In this document: piece after piece, positions 46,813 to 56,091 of the stretch
Layout: every line of letters begins with the position of its first letter
Position numbering within the stretch: position 1 is the stretch's first letter
Assembly: GCF_030814835.1 (NCBI RefSeq)
Contig: NZ_JAUSVS010000004.1
Location: 248,001 to 312,000, forward strand
Direction of reading: 5' to 3'
Length of the DNA: 64,000 nt
DNA from: Caulobacter ginsengisoli
GTDB lineage: Bacteria; Pseudomonadota; Alphaproteobacteria; Caulobacterales; Caulobacteraceae
Notes under the pieces: model-generated
Database searches by the model: none
Seen by the model: only the letters and a program-made list of their open reading frames with translations
Told to the model about the DNA's origin: nothing
Made by a program: the position numbers and the translations under genes

Positions 46813-48273
46813 ATGCCCGACCCGTCCCCGACCCTCGTCCTGCTTGGCGGCGGTGGTGATCTGGCCCGGCGGATGCTGTTGCCCTCGCTCTGTCACCTGG
46901 ACATGGACGGGCTGCTGCCGGAGGGCCTGCGGATCGTCGGGGTCGGCCGGGCCGAGGGCGATGCGGCCAGCTACCGCGAGGAGGCCCGCCAGGCGGTCGA
47001 GTCCCGGGAAACCATCAAGGCCAAGGCCTGGGAGCAGTTCGCCCAGCGCCTCGACTACTGTCCCGCCGACGTCACCAAGCCGGACGGGGCCAAGGCCCTG
47101 GCCGAGCGGATCGGCGAAACGGGGCCGCTGGTCATCTTCTTCGCCCTGTCGCCCAGCCTCTACGCCCCGGTCTGCAAGGCGCTGCAGGCGGCGGGCCTGA
47201 CCGGCGAGAACACCCGGCTGGTGCTGGAAAAGCCCATCGGCCATGACCTCGATTCCTCGCTGGCCATCAACGCCGCCGTCGCCGCCGTGGTCCCCGAGGA
47301 GCGGACCTTCCGCATCGACCACTATCTGGGCAAGGATACCGTCCAGAACCTGATCGCCCTCAGATTCGGCAACATCCTCTTCGAGCCGCTTTGGACCAGC
47401 CGGGTCATCGACCATGTGCAGATCACCGTCGCCGAGACCGAGGCCGTCGCCGACCGCTGGCCCTATTACGACGCCTTCGGGGCGATGCGGGACATGCTGC
47501 AGAACCACATGCTGCAGCTGCTCTGCCTGGTGGCCATGGAGCCGCCGATCAATCTCGATCCCGACGGGGTGCGGGACGAGAAGGTCAAGGTGCTCAAGTC
47601 CCTGCGCCGCATCCAGCCCAACACGGTGCGCGAGGACACCGTGCGCGGCCAGTACGGCCCGGGCAATGTCGGGGGCAAGCCGGTCAAGGCCTATGCCGAC
47701 GAGGTCGGCCAACCGACCCGCACCGAGACCTTCGTGGCCATGCATCTGAGCATCGACAACTGGCGCTGGGCCGGCGTGCCCTTCTTCCTGCGCACCGGCA
47801 AGCGGCTGCCCGAGCGGCGCACCAACATCGTCATCCAGTTCAAGGACCTGCCCCACTCGATCTTCGGCCCGGCCGCCCAGGGCGACCTGGTGGCCAACCG
47901 CCTGGTCATCGACCTGCAGCCGGACGAGGACATCAAGCTGACCCTGATGAACAAGTCCCCCGGCATCGGCGGCGAGGGCATGCGGCTGCAGGCCCTGCCG
48001 CTGTCGCTCAGCCTGGCCGGGGCGCTGGGCGAGAAGCCCGACCGCCGCCGCATCGCCTATGAGCGGCTGTTGCTCGATGTGTTCCGGGGCGACCGCACCC
48101 TGTTCGTTCGCCGCGACGAGGTCGAGGAGGCCTGGCGCTTCGTCGACGCCGTCGCCGACGCCTGGGACCAGACCGGCATGGTTCCCAAGACCTACGCGGC
48201 CGGGACCTGGGGGCCGAGCGGGGTCTATGGCCTGATCGAGCGGGATGGCCATGGCCGGACCTGGCATGAGTAG
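46813..48273 (+). CDS. zwf: Glucose-6-phosphate 1-dehydrogenase
   Basis: 486 residues. It oxidises glucose 6-phosphate to 6-phosphogluconolactone, producing NAD(P)H. The N-terminal LVLLGGGGDLARRMLLPSL is the dinucleotide-binding motif (G-x-x-G-D-L-A), RLVLEKPIGHDL is the conserved E-K-P-x-G box and FRIDHYLGKDTVQNLIALRF holds the active-site His and the phosphate-binding residues. The stop lies inside the start of the next gene, with an 8-base overlap, so zwf-pgl are coupled. The three genes form the upper Entner-Doudoroff route typical of Caulobacter. Confidence 0.98.
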   Translation: MPDPSPTLVLLGGGGDLARRMLLPSLCHLDMDGLLPEGLRIVGVGRAEGDAASYREEARQAVESRETIKAKAWEQFAQRLDYCPADVTKPDGAKALAERIGETGPLVIFFALSPSLYAPVCKALQAAGLTGENTRLVLEKPIGHDLDSSLAINAAVAAVVPEERTFRIDHYLGKDTVQNLIALRFGNILFEPLWTSRVIDHVQITVAETEAVADRWPYYDAFGAMRDMLQNHMLQLLCLVAMEPPINLDPDGVRDEKVKVLKSLRRIQPNTVREDTVRGQYGPGNVGGKPVKAYADEVGQPTRTETFVAMHLSIDNWRWAGVPFFLRTGKRLPERRTNIVIQFKDLPHSIFGPAAQGDLVANRLVIDLQPDEDIKLTLMNKSPGIGGEGMRLQALPLSLSLAGALGEKPDRRRIAYERLLLDVFRGDRTLFVRRDEVEEAWRFVDAVADAWDQTGMVPKTYAAGTWGPSGVYGLIERDGHGRTWHE

Positions 48274-48916
48274 GCCAACTATCGAGCCCTGCGCCGACGC
48301 CGGCGCCGCGGCCGAAATCGCCGCCGCCGCCATCGAGGAGGCGCTGGTCCGGGCCGTCCAGGCGCGCGGGGAGGGGGCCTTCATCGCCACCGGCGGGACT
48401 TCGCCGGGCGAGACCTATGACCGCCTCGCCCAGGCCGAACTGCCCTGGGCCAAGATCGCCGTCACCCTATCGGACGAGCGCCGCGTGCCGGTCAGCGATC
48501 CGATGTCCAACGAGGGCCAGCTTCGGGCCCGGCTGCTGGTCGGCAAGGCCGCCGCGGCGCGGTTCATCCCGCTCGAGGAAGAGGCCATCGCCGCCGCCGA
48601 GCCCTTCGACGTCGCCCTGCTGGGCATGGGCGAGGACGGCCATTTCGCCTCGCTGTTCCCGGACAGCCCGCTGCTGGCGGAAGGCCTCGACCCGGCCGAC
48701 GGTCGCCGCCGGGTCATCGAGGTCCCGGCCGGCGAACCGGCCCCGCCTCAGCCGCGTTTAAGCCTGACCCTGCCAGTCATCGCGGCCTGCGACCTGATCC
48801 TGATCCTCACCAGAGGCGAGGCCAAGCGGCGGATCCTGGAAACCGGGTCCGGCCTGCCGGTCCACACCCTGCTTGCCCGGTCCCAGGGCCAAGTCCGCCT
48901 GATCTGGCATCCCTAG
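48266..48916 (+). CDS. pgl: 6-phosphogluconolactonase (DevB type)
   Basis: 216 residues. It hydrolyses the lactone made by Zwf. Signatures include [17 protein letters not shown] near the N-terminus, [17 protein letters not shown], the family motif [15 protein letters not shown] with catalytic His, and [18 protein letters not shown] at 48266 overlaps the end of zwf by eight bases; an in-frame ATG at 48245 lies inside zwf and is less likely. edd begins ten bases after its stop, with AGGAGG in the gap, so translation of all three is closely linked. Confidence 0.95.
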   Translation: MSRPTIEPCADAGAAAEIAAAAIEEALVRAVQARGEGAFIATGGTSPGETYDRLAQAELPWAKIAVTLSDERRVPVSDPMSNEGQLRARLLVGKAAAARFIPLEEEAIAAAEPFDVALLGMGEDGHFASLFPDSPLLAEGLDPADGRRRVIEVPAGEPAPPQPRLSLTLPVIAACDLILILTRGEAKRRILETGSGLPVHTLLARSQGQVRLIWHP

Positions 48917-48926
48917 GAGGCCTTGC

Positions 48927-50723
48927 ATGCCCGTTACCGCCGCCATCGCCGAGGTCACGGCCCGTATCGCCGAGCGCAGCCGCGAGACCCGCGCCGCCTA
49001 TCTGGCCCGCATCGATGACGCCCGCCAGTCCGACCCCGGCCGCGCCAAGCTCTCCTGCGCCAACTGGGCCCACGCCTTCGCCGCCAGCCCGGTCGGCGAC
49101 CGGGTGCGGGCCATGGACCCCAACGCCCCCAACCTGGCCATCGTCAGCGCCTATAACGACATGCTCTCGGCCCACCAGCCGCTGGAACGCTACCCCGACC
49201 TGATCCGCGCCGCCGCCCGCGCGGCCGGGGCCACGGCCCAGTTCGCCGGCGGGGTGCCGGCCATGTGCGATGGCGTGACGCAAGGCCGGCCCGGCATGGA
49301 GCTGTCGCTGTTCAGCCGCGAGGTCATCGCCATGGCCACGGCCGTCGCCCTGACCCATGACGCCTTCGACGGCGCCCTGATGCTGGGGGTCTGCGACAAG
49401 ATCGTGCCGGGCCTGGCCATCGGGGCCCTGGCCTTCGGCCACCTGCCGGCCATCTTCGTCCCCGCCGGCCCGATGACCAGCGGCCTGCCCAACAAGCAGA
49501 AGGCCAAGGTCCGCGCCCTCTATGCCGAGGGCAAGGTCGGCCGCGACGAACTGCTGGCCGCCGAGCAGGCCAGCTATCATGGCCCCGGCACCTGCACCTT
49601 CTATGGCACCGCCAACTCCAACCAGATGCTGATGGAGATGATGGGCCTGCATCTGCCCGGCAGCGCCTTCATCCACCCCAATACCCCCCTGCGCGACGCT
49701 CTGGTCGGGGCCGCCGCCAGGCGCTGCGCCGCCATCGGGCCGCGTTCCAACGACTGGATCCCGGTCGGCCACGTCTATGACGAGAAGGCGGTGGTCAACG
49801 GGGTGGTGGGGCTGATGGCCACCGGCGGCTCGACCAACCACTGCCTGCACCTGGTGGCCATGGCCGCCGCCGCCGGCATTCATCTGGCGCTGGAAGACCT
49901 CGACGCGATTTCGAAGGTCGTGCCGCTGATGGCCCGGGTCTATCCGAACGGCAGCGCCGACGTGAACCAGTTCCACGCCGCCGGCGGCATGGCTTTCGTC
50001 GTCCGCGAACTGCTGGCGGCGGGCCTGGCCCATGACGACGTGCTGACCGTCGCCGGCCGGGGCCTGGGTCACTACGCCAAGGAGCCCTTCCTGGACGGCG
50101 AGACCCTCACCTGGCGCGACGGCGCGACGGAGAGCGGCGACACCGACATCCTGCGGCCGGTCTCAGACCCCTTCGAGCCCGACGGCGGCATCCGCCTGCT
50201 CGACGGCGCGCTTGGCCGGGCGGTGATGAAGATCTCCGCCGTCGCCGCCGACCAGCAGCAGATCACCGCCCCCGCCGCCGTCTTCGACAGCCAGGACGCG
50301 CTCATGGAAGCGTTCAAGAGCGGTGGGCTGGACCGCGACGTCATCGCCGTCGTCCGCTTCCAGGGCCCCAAGGCCAACGGCATGCCCGAGCTGCACAACC
50401 TCAGCCCGCCGCTCAGCGTGCTGCAGGACCGCGGCTACCGCGTCGCCCTGGTCACCGACGGGCGCATGTCCGGCGCCTCGGGCAAGGTAGCCAGCGCCAT
50501 CCATGTCACCCCGGAAGCGGCCGACGGCGGCGCCCTGGCCTATGTCCGCGACGGCGACGTCATCCGCCTGGATCCGCACGCCGGCGTCCTGGAAATCCAG
50601 GCCGACCTGAAGGGCCGCGAGCCCGCGCCCGCGCCATCGGCCGGATCGGGCTATGGCCGCGAGCTCTTTGCGCCGTTCCGGGCCCTGGTCGGGGCGGCCG
50701 ACCGGGGCGCTTCGGTCTTCTAA
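48927..50723 (+). CDS. edd: Phosphogluconate dehydratase
   Basis: 598 residues. It turns 6-phosphogluconate into KDPG, the key Entner-Doudoroff step. It is an iron-sulfur dehydratase of the IlvD/Edd family: [13 protein letters not shown] near the start, [51 protein letters not shown], and [20 protein letters not shown] with the cluster cysteines. The late part has [20 protein letters not shown] precedes the ATG. Caulobacter crescentus usually has glk next; here an unrelated DUF3142 gene follows 124 bases on. Confidence 0.98.
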   Translation: MPVTAAIAEVTARIAERSRETRAAYLARIDDARQSDPGRAKLSCANWAHAFAASPVGDRVRAMDPNAPNLAIVSAYNDMLSAHQPLERYPDLIRAAARAAGATAQFAGGVPAMCDGVTQGRPGMELSLFSREVIAMATAVALTHDAFDGALMLGVCDKIVPGLAIGALAFGHLPAIFVPAGPMTSGLPNKQKAKVRALYAEGKVGRDELLAAEQASYHGPGTCTFYGTANSNQMLMEMMGLHLPGSAFIHPNTPLRDALVGAAARRCAAIGPRSNDWIPVGHVYDEKAVVNGVVGLMATGGSTNHCLHLVAMAAAAGIHLALEDLDAISKVVPLMARVYPNGSADVNQFHAAGGMAFVVRELLAAGLAHDDVLTVAGRGLGHYAKEPFLDGETLTWRDGATESGDTDILRPVSDPFEPDGGIRLLDGALGRAVMKISAVAADQQQITAPAAVFDSQDALMEAFKSGGLDRDVIAVVRFQGPKANGMPELHNLSPPLSVLQDRGYRVALVTDGRMSGASGKVASAIHVTPEAADGGALAYVRDGDVIRLDPHAGVLEIQADLKGREPAPAPSAGSGYGRELFAPFRALVGAADRGASVF

Positions 50724-50846
50724 GTCCAGGCTGTGCGCAATCCGGCGGATTTCGGCGGCAAATGGCGAGAGCTCGCCCCTGCCCAAGCGACTGATTCTAT
50801 GGAAGCCTGAGCTCCGGATCGTCCTCCCTCTTTTCTCAGATCGCCC

Positions 50847-51608
50847 ATGGTCGCGGCGCCTCGCCTCCTGTCGCTTGTTCTGGCCGGCGCGCTGACGCTT
50901 GGCCTCAGCGGCGCGGCCTCGCCGGCCGATCCGCGCCGCGCGGCCCTGGTGCTGTGGGCCTGGGACCGGCCCGAGGACCTGCGCTTCGCCCAGCCAGGCG
51001 ATGAAGTGGCCGCCGTGGTCGGGGTGATCACCCTGTCGGGCGAAGCGGTGGTGGCGCGGGGCCGCACTGTGGCGCTGAAACTGCCGCCGGGGGTGCGCCG
51101 GACCGCCGTGGTCCATGTCGAGATCGACCCCCATAACCCCGCCGCCTGGACGCCGCGCCAACGGGCCGCCGCCGCCGCCGCGGTCCTGGCCTACAGCGAC
51201 CTGGGCTGGGAGGCGGCGCAGGTGGATTTCGAGGTCCGCGCCTCGCAGCGGCCCATCCTGCTGGACCTGCTGACCGACGTGCGAGCCGGCCTGCCGTCTG
51301 GCCAGCGGCTGTCGATGACCGCCCTGGCGTCCTGGTGCGACACCGAGCAATGGATGAGCCAGGCTCCAGTGGACGAGGTGGTCCCCATGCTGTTCCGCAT
51401 GGGACCGGGCGGGCAGGGCCTGCGCCGACGCCTGGAGGCCGGCGGCGACCTGCGCGAGCCGCGTTGCCGGGCCGCCATGGGCATGGCCGTCGACCAGCCG
51501 CTCAGCCGCCTGCCGCCCGGCCGGCGGCTCTATCTGTTCAACCCCAGGCCCTGGAGCCAGCCGGCTCTGGACGAGACCCGCGCGAGGATCGCCGCATGGC
51601 GCAACTGA
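50847..51608 (+). CDS. DUF3142 family exported protein
   Basis: 253 residues with an N-terminal signal sequence (LLSLVLAGALTLGLSGAASPA). DUF3142 boxes are recognised: ALVLWAWDRPEDLRFA near the start, a central VDFEVRASQRPILLDLL, LSMTALASWC, then APVDEVVPMLFRMG and, at the end, RRLYLFNPRPWSQ. These proteins have a TIM-barrel-like layout and no known reaction. The ATG of the large next gene lies inside the end of this one (13-base overlap), so the two must be made together and probably act together outside the cytoplasm. Confidence 0.8.
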   Translation: MVAAPRLLSLVLAGALTLGLSGAASPADPRRAALVLWAWDRPEDLRFAQPGDEVAAVVGVITLSGEAVVARGRTVALKLPPGVRRTAVVHVEIDPHNPAAWTPRQRAAAAAAVLAYSDLGWEAAQVDFEVRASQRPILLDLLTDVRAGLPSGQRLSMTALASWCDTEQWMSQAPVDEVVPMLFRMGPGGQGLRRRLEAGGDLREPRCRAAMGMAVDQPLSRLPPGRRLYLFNPRPWSQPALDETRARIAAWRN

Positions 51609-53902
51609 CTGTTCGATCGCTTCTGACGGCGCTCGCCGTGCTGGCGCTGGCAGGGCCGGCCCAGGCCTCGGGCGACGGGTTCATCGCCCCGCCGGTCCTG
51701 GACGTCTTCGGCGGTCCGCCCGGCGATCAGGCGCGCTTCTTCGCCGGCCAGCCGGGGGTGATCATGGCCAAGGCCCCGGAGGCGCGGCTGTTCATGGCCT
51801 GGCGGCTGCTGCACGGCCAGACCGTCGGGGCCACGGCCGGAGCGGGGCTGTCGATGCCCTGCTGCGACCCGGCCGTGGATCGGGACTATCAGGCGCTCGT
51901 CGCCTGGCAGGCGGCCCGCAAGCTGGTTCCCGGCGCACCCTCCAACGACCCGTGGGTCAGGATGGACCGGCCCCTGGGCAGCGGCGAGAGCCGGCCAAAC
52001 TGCTTCGGCTCCGCTCTGGAGGGGGCCAGCGTCACCTTGAAGGCCCGCATCGCCCGTTGGGGCGCGGCCGACCCCGCCGTCCGGACCTGGCTGGCCGGCC
52101 AGGACGCGGTGTTCGAGGCCTGCGCCGGCAACCGCGTCCCGCTGCCGAGCCTGGCCGGCGCGCCCGACTGGCTGCTCAAGGACGGCGCCTACCAGGCCGC
52201 CGCCCAGCAGCTCTATCTGGGCGACAATCTGGGCGCCGCCCAGGGCTTCGCCGCCATCAGCCGCGATGCGGCCTCGCCCTGGCGGCGGCCCGGGCTGTAT
52301 CTCACCGCCCGGGCCCTGCTGCGCGACGCCCTGGCCCGCCGCACGCCAGTGGCCGAGGCCAGCGCCCGCAAGGTGCTCGAGACCCTGGCCGCCTCGCCGC
52401 CCGGCAGCTGGGCGTACCGTGAGGCGGCGGCGCCGATGCTGCGTACGCTGGACTACTATCTCAAGCCCGATCTGCGCCGCGGCCAGCTCAAGACCGCCCT
52501 GGAAGGCCCGACCCTGCGGGCCGACGCCGCCGCCGATTTCCGCGACTATCTGGGCCTGAGCTTCAAACGGGCGGATCGCTCGGAAGTCTTCGACTGGATC
52601 GCCGCCCTGGAGTCGGGACCTTCGGAGCCGCGCAGATGGGACATCCCCGACGACCGCGCCTGGCGGGCCCCGGCGCTGGCCAAGGCGGCCGTGCGCTGGT
52701 CGGTGGGCCAGGATCCTGCCTGGCTGATCGCAGCCCTTAGCTTGGCAGAGCCGGCCGATCGCCAGACCGCCGCCCTGCTGATCGCCGCCCACAAGATCGC
52801 CCCCGACTCGCCGGCCTACCTGACCGTGGTCTGGCAGATGACCCGCCTGGAAATGGCCAGCGTCCCGGCGGCGAAGCTGCGGGCGCGGCTGGACGGCGTT
52901 TTGAAGCGCACGGACCTGTCGGCCACCGACCGCAACCTCTTCCTCGGCGAGCGGCTGCAGGTGGCCGCCGATGTCGCCGACTTCGCCCGCCTGGCGCCGC
53001 GCCAGCGTCTCTGCATCGCCGAAACGGTGGACGCCTGTCCGCGCTACGCCTGGCTGATGGGCGAGGGTGTCGAGACGGGGGTGGACCCCCAGACCCTGAC
53101 CTGGGCCACCCAGCAGCTGATCGACCGCACGCCGCTGGCCGACCGCATGGCGCTGGGCGAGGCCCCCGGCCTGCCGGCGCCCCTTCGCCTCGACATCACC
53201 CTGACCAACTGGGCCCGGGCGGTCCAGCTGCAGGACAATGCCGCCATCGACAGGCTGTCCATGCGCCTGGTCACCCGTCTGCCGGCGCTGGCCGCCGACT
53301 GGCGGCGCATCGCCGCCACGCCGCCGGGGCCGGACAAGCGCTTCGCCGAGTTCCTGGTCCTGGCCAAGACGCCCGGCCTGCGCAGCGACCTGACCTCGGC
53401 CTATGTGCGGCCGGAGGGGACGGTGCGGCAGTTCCAGGGCTTCTGGCCGGACTGGCTGATCGCCACCAAGCCGCTGCCGCCCGCAACCAAGGGGCCGTCC
53501 TGGTGGGGCTTCGAAGGGGTCGACCAGACCTGCGAGGATCGCTGCGGCGCGGGCGCCTTCCCGCTGGCCGCGCCGGCCTTCATCCAGGCCGGGGCCGCGC
53601 GCATGGCCCGGGAGCGGGGCTATTTCGCCTATCTGCGCGGCGAGGAAACCGACGAGCGGATCACCAACGGCAAGCCCTATGCCGCCACACCGCCCGGCGC
53701 CGTCTCGGCCTGGGAGGAGGTGCTGGGCTGGGCCAGGGCCCACCCCGACGATCCGCGCTCGCCCGAGGCCCTCTACTGGCTGATCCGGGTCAGCCGCAAG
53801 GGCGCGAGCCACGACGGTTCAGGCCAAAGGGCATTCCGGCTGCTGCACAGCCGCTACCCCGGGTCGGACTGGACCAGGCGCAGTCCCTACTACTACGACT
53901 AG
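51596..53902 (+). CDS. Large exported protein coupled to the DUF3142 gene, unknown function
   Basis: 768 residues. MAQLTVRSLLTALAVLALAGPAQA is a signal peptide. The rest is almost wholly helical with many A-x-x-L repeats, suggesting a helical-repeat (TPR/SEL1-like) solenoid. A cysteine-containing early part (GAGLSMPCCDPAVDRDY, ESRPNCFGSALEGA) and a late WWGFEGVDQTCEDRCGAG segment look like disulfide-linked parts. The end SPEALYWLIRVSRKGASHDG and SQRAF-type tail are like TPRs. The ATG at 51596 was chosen because it starts the signal peptide and overlaps the DUF3142 gene. No family could be named. A role in envelope or polysaccharide handling is a guess. Confidence 0.7.
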   Translation: MAQLTVRSLLTALAVLALAGPAQASGDGFIAPPVLDVFGGPPGDQARFFAGQPGVIMAKAPEARLFMAWRLLHGQTVGATAGAGLSMPCCDPAVDRDYQALVAWQAARKLVPGAPSNDPWVRMDRPLGSGESRPNCFGSALEGASVTLKARIARWGAADPAVRTWLAGQDAVFEACAGNRVPLPSLAGAPDWLLKDGAYQAAAQQLYLGDNLGAAQGFAAISRDAASPWRRPGLYLTARALLRDALARRTPVAEASARKVLETLAASPPGSWAYREAAAPMLRTLDYYLKPDLRRGQLKTALEGPTLRADAAADFRDYLGLSFKRADRSEVFDWIAALESGPSEPRRWDIPDDRAWRAPALAKAAVRWSVGQDPAWLIAALSLAEPADRQTAALLIAAHKIAPDSPAYLTVVWQMTRLEMASVPAAKLRARLDGVLKRTDLSATDRNLFLGERLQVAADVADFARLAPRQRLCIAETVDACPRYAWLMGEGVETGVDPQTLTWATQQLIDRTPLADRMALGEAPGLPAPLRLDITLTNWARAVQLQDNAAIDRLSMRLVTRLPALAADWRRIAATPPGPDKRFAEFLVLAKTPGLRSDLTSAYVRPEGTVRQFQGFWPDWLIATKPLPPATKGPSWWGFEGVDQTCEDRCGAGAFPLAAPAFIQAGAARMARERGYFAYLRGEETDERITNGKPYAATPPGAVSAWEEVLGWARAHPDDPRSPEALYWLIRVSRKGASHDGSGQRAFRLLHSRYPGSDWTRRSPYYYD

Positions 53903-53905
53903 CTT

Positions 53906-54277
53906 CTAGCGGGCGTAGGCGTCGATGGCCGCCTGGTCGAAATACTCGTCCAGGCGGGTGATCTTGCCGTCCTCGACCTGGCAGACGATGCAGGCGGTGA
54001 CCTCGGCCGTGGTCCCGTCGGGCCGGGGCCGGGTCAGGCGGTGCTGCTGCACGAAGCCGCCGGGGATGGCGTGGGTGCGGCGGTCCTCGTAGCGGCGGCC
54101 GGGCAGGTGTTTCACGAACAGGCCCAGGACCTTGAGATTGTCGGCCTTGCTGGTCTCGATCCCGTCGGTGTTGTGCCAGATCACCGCGTGGTCGGCGTAG
54201 CAGTCGGCGACGGCAGCGACATCGCCCGCCTCGATGGCGTCGAAGAAGCGCCTGGCCAGAGCCACCGTGTCGGTCAT
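53906..54277 (-). CDS. SnoaL-like / NTF2-fold protein
   Basis: 123 residues. The pattern is that of small NTF2-like proteins: ARRFFDAIEAGDVAAVADCY, then YADHAVIWHNTDG, a central RRYEDRRTHAIPGGFVQQH and the closing VCQVEDGKITRLDEYFDQAA. In this fold the cone-shaped cavity holds small hydrophobic substrates, and members range from isomerases to polyketide cyclases to dehydratases. The D-H/W-H pair could be catalytic. The reaction is unknown. It follows the TetR gene on the same strand by nine bases and is probably in an operon with it, facing an SDR gene across the divergent promoter. Confidence 0.8.
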   Translation of the reverse strand: MTDTVALARRFFDAIEAGDVAAVADCYADHAVIWHNTDGIETSKADNLKVLGLFVKHLPGRRYEDRRTHAIPGGFVQQHRLTRPRPDGTTAEVTACIVCQVEDGKITRLDEYFDQAAIDAYAR

Positions 54278-54286
54278 TGCACCCCC

Positions 54287-54859
54287 CTATTGTCCTGCGG
54301 CCCTGGCCACGATCCGGCACAGGCGGTCGACCGTCGTCAGATAGTCGGCCTCCTCGCGCATCTCCTGCTTCAGCCCACCGGCGATGGACGCCAGGCTCTG
54401 GCCAAACCCCGCCGGCCCGTCGAAGCTCGAAAGATCCAGTCCCGGTTCGGCGGCGATCTTCTCGGCCAGCAGGCTGGAAAAGCCCTCGTCGAGACGGCAG
54501 ACCGAATGGCTGCTCAGCGTCATGCAGGCGGCCAGCAGTTCGGCTCCGTGCGCCGAGGCATGCAGCAGGCGGAAGAGGCGCAGGTCCTTGGCCAGGATGG
54601 TCGCCTTCAGGTTCTCGGCCAACGGCGCGCCTGGCCGCCACGCGCCGCCCGCCGCGGCCAGGGCCTCCTCGACCATGCGCTCGGTCAGGGCCTGGAACAG
54701 GGTCGCCTTGTCCTTGTGATGCAGGTAGAGCGCCGCCCGGCTGATTCCCGCCTCGCGCGCCACGTCGGCCATGCTGCTCCGCTGATAGCCGTAGCGCGAG
54801 AAGACCGTGACGGCGGCCTCAAGCGCCCGGTCGGCGGCGGATGTGGACGAAGTAGACAT
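54287..54859 (-). CDS. TetR-family transcriptional regulator
   Basis: 190 residues. The helix-turn-helix is typical: DRALEAAVTVFSRYGYQRSS, then MADVAREAGISRAALYLHHK with the L-Y-L-H-H-K recognition end, followed by DKATLFQALTERM. It is the third TetR gene of the window. The ATG at 54859 gives the normal N-terminus. It is divergent from the SDR gene at 54910 over only 50 bases, in which a 9-base direct repeat (TCTAATCTG twice) is found. It most likely controls itself, the SnoaL-like gene and the SDR gene. Confidence 0.9.
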   Translation of the reverse strand: MSTSSTSAADRALEAAVTVFSRYGYQRSSMADVAREAGISRAALYLHHKDKATLFQALTERMVEEALAAAGGAWRPGAPLAENLKATILAKDLRLFRLLHASAHGAELLAACMTLSSHSVCRLDEGFSSLLAEKIAAEPGLDLSSFDGPAGFGQSLASIAGGLKQEMREEADYLTTVDRLCRIVARAAGQ

Positions 54860-54865
54860 TTTATA

Positions 54866-54883
54866 TCTAATCTGTCTAATCTG
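54866..54883. promoter_or_regulatory. Tandem 9-base repeat TCTAATCTG, candidate TetR site
   Basis: Two adjacent copies of TCTAATCTG (54866-54874, 54875-54883) lie in the 50-base gap between the divergent TetR and SDR genes, in an AT-rich run that would also contain the promoters. AGACA at 54854 and TGTCT at 54873 form a wider inverted pair. Confidence 0.45.
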
Positions 54884-54909
54884 GCTCGAAGGCAAGCGGG
54901 AGACGGAAG

Positions 54910-55944
54910 ATGGCGGACGACAAGGGTCTGGTATTGGTGAGCGGCGGCTCAGGCTATATCGCGGGCTTCTGCATCGCCCAACTCCTCGCGGAGGGCTGGT
55001 CGGTGCGGGCCACGGTCCGCAGCCTCGCCCGCGAGGCCGAGGTGCGCAAGCAGCTGTCGGCCATCGCCCCCGATCTGTCGAAACTCTCCTTCGCCGCCGC
55101 CGACCTCAATGCCGACGCCGGCTGGCCCGAGGCGGTCGCCGGCTGCCAGTATGTGCTGCATGTCGCCTCGCCCCTGCCGATCGCCAACATCAAGTCCGAC
55201 GACGAGTTGGTCCGGCCGGCCCGCGACGGCGCCCTGCGGGTGCTGAAGGCGGCGCGGGACGCCGGGGTGAAGCGGGTGGTGATGACCGCCTCGACCGCCG
55301 CCATCGCCTACGGCCACGGCTCACGCAAGACGCCCTTTACCGAGGCCGACTGGAGCGACGAGACCAACCTCAAGGACACCTCGGCCTACGAGCGCTCCAA
55401 GACCATCGCCGAGAAGGCCGCCTGGGCCTGGCTGGCGGCGGAGGGCAATGGCCTGGAGCTGGTGACGATCAACCCGGTGCTTGTGCTGGGGCCGGTGCTG
55501 GGCAGTGACTTCTCCGGCTCCATCGAGGCGGTGAAGAAGATGCTGGAAGGCAGCTTCCCGGGCATCCCCAACTTCGGCTGGGCCATTGTCGATGTCCGCG
55601 ACGTCGCCGACTTGCATTTGCGGGCCATGACCGACCCGGCGGCCAATGGCGGCCGGTTCATCGCCTCGAGCGAGTTCTGGTGGATGCGCCAGATCGCCGA
55701 CCTCCTGAAGGCGCGCCTGGGCAAGGCCGCCGCCAAGGTCCCGACCCGCCAGCTCCCCGACTGGCTGATCCGCATCGTCGGCCAGTTCGACCCGGTGGTG
55801 AAGGAGCGGCTGTTCGAACTGGGGAAGGAGCGCCCGGTCTCGGCCGAGAAGGCCAGGACCCTGCTGGGCTGGCGGCCGCGCTCCAACGAGGAGGCGGTGA
55901 TGGCGACGGCGGAGAGCCTCCTGGCCCTTGGCTTGGTGAAATAA
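54910..55944 (+). CDS. NAD(P)-dependent extended SDR (dihydroflavonol-4-reductase-like)
   Basis: 344 residues. LVLVSGGSGYIAGFCIAQLL is the N-terminal Rossmann motif (G-x-x-G-x-x-A/G). LHVASPLPIANIKSDDELVRP and RVVMTASTAAIAYG are typical of the DFR/aldehyde-reductase branch, and the YERSKTIAEKAAW segment is the catalytic Y-x-x-x-K. The C-terminal part includes NFGWAIVDVRDVADLHLRA. It reduces an aldehyde or ketone in the cytoplasm; the substrate is unknown. It is divergent from the TetR gene and likely regulated by it. The ATG at 54910 is preceded by GGGAGACGG. Confidence 0.88.
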   Translation: MADDKGLVLVSGGSGYIAGFCIAQLLAEGWSVRATVRSLAREAEVRKQLSAIAPDLSKLSFAAADLNADAGWPEAVAGCQYVLHVASPLPIANIKSDDELVRPARDGALRVLKAARDAGVKRVVMTASTAAIAYGHGSRKTPFTEADWSDETNLKDTSAYERSKTIAEKAAWAWLAAEGNGLELVTINPVLVLGPVLGSDFSGSIEAVKKMLEGSFPGIPNFGWAIVDVRDVADLHLRAMTDPAANGGRFIASSEFWWMRQIADLLKARLGKAAAKVPTRQLPDWLIRIVGQFDPVVKERLFELGKERPVSAEKARTLLGWRPRSNEEAVMATAESLLALGLVK

Positions 55945-55951
55945 CAAACCA

Positions 55952-56090
55952 CGTCATCCTGGGCCCTGTGCCCAGGATCCCGCGTTCCACTCGCTGGAAC
56001 AGACGGGAATAACGCTGAACCGGCGCCGCTCGAGGGCCTTCCGCCCTTGCGGCCGACAGCGGGATTCCAGGCACAAGGCCTGGAATGACG
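55952..56090. repeat. Compound palindromic repeat (REP/BIME-like)
   Basis: The region starts CGTCATCCTGGGC and ends GCCTGGAATGACG. Hairpin one is ATCCTGGGC..GCCCAGGAT (55956-55978), hairpin two is ATTCCAGGC..GCCTGGAAT (56064-56086), and smaller stems (TTCC..GGAA) lie between. The outer ends match each other as inverted copies with a few changes. This is the look of dispersed intergenic repeats in Caulobacter relatives. It lies between the converging SDR and nuclease genes and may end both transcripts. Confidence 0.7.
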
Positions 56091-56091
56091 G

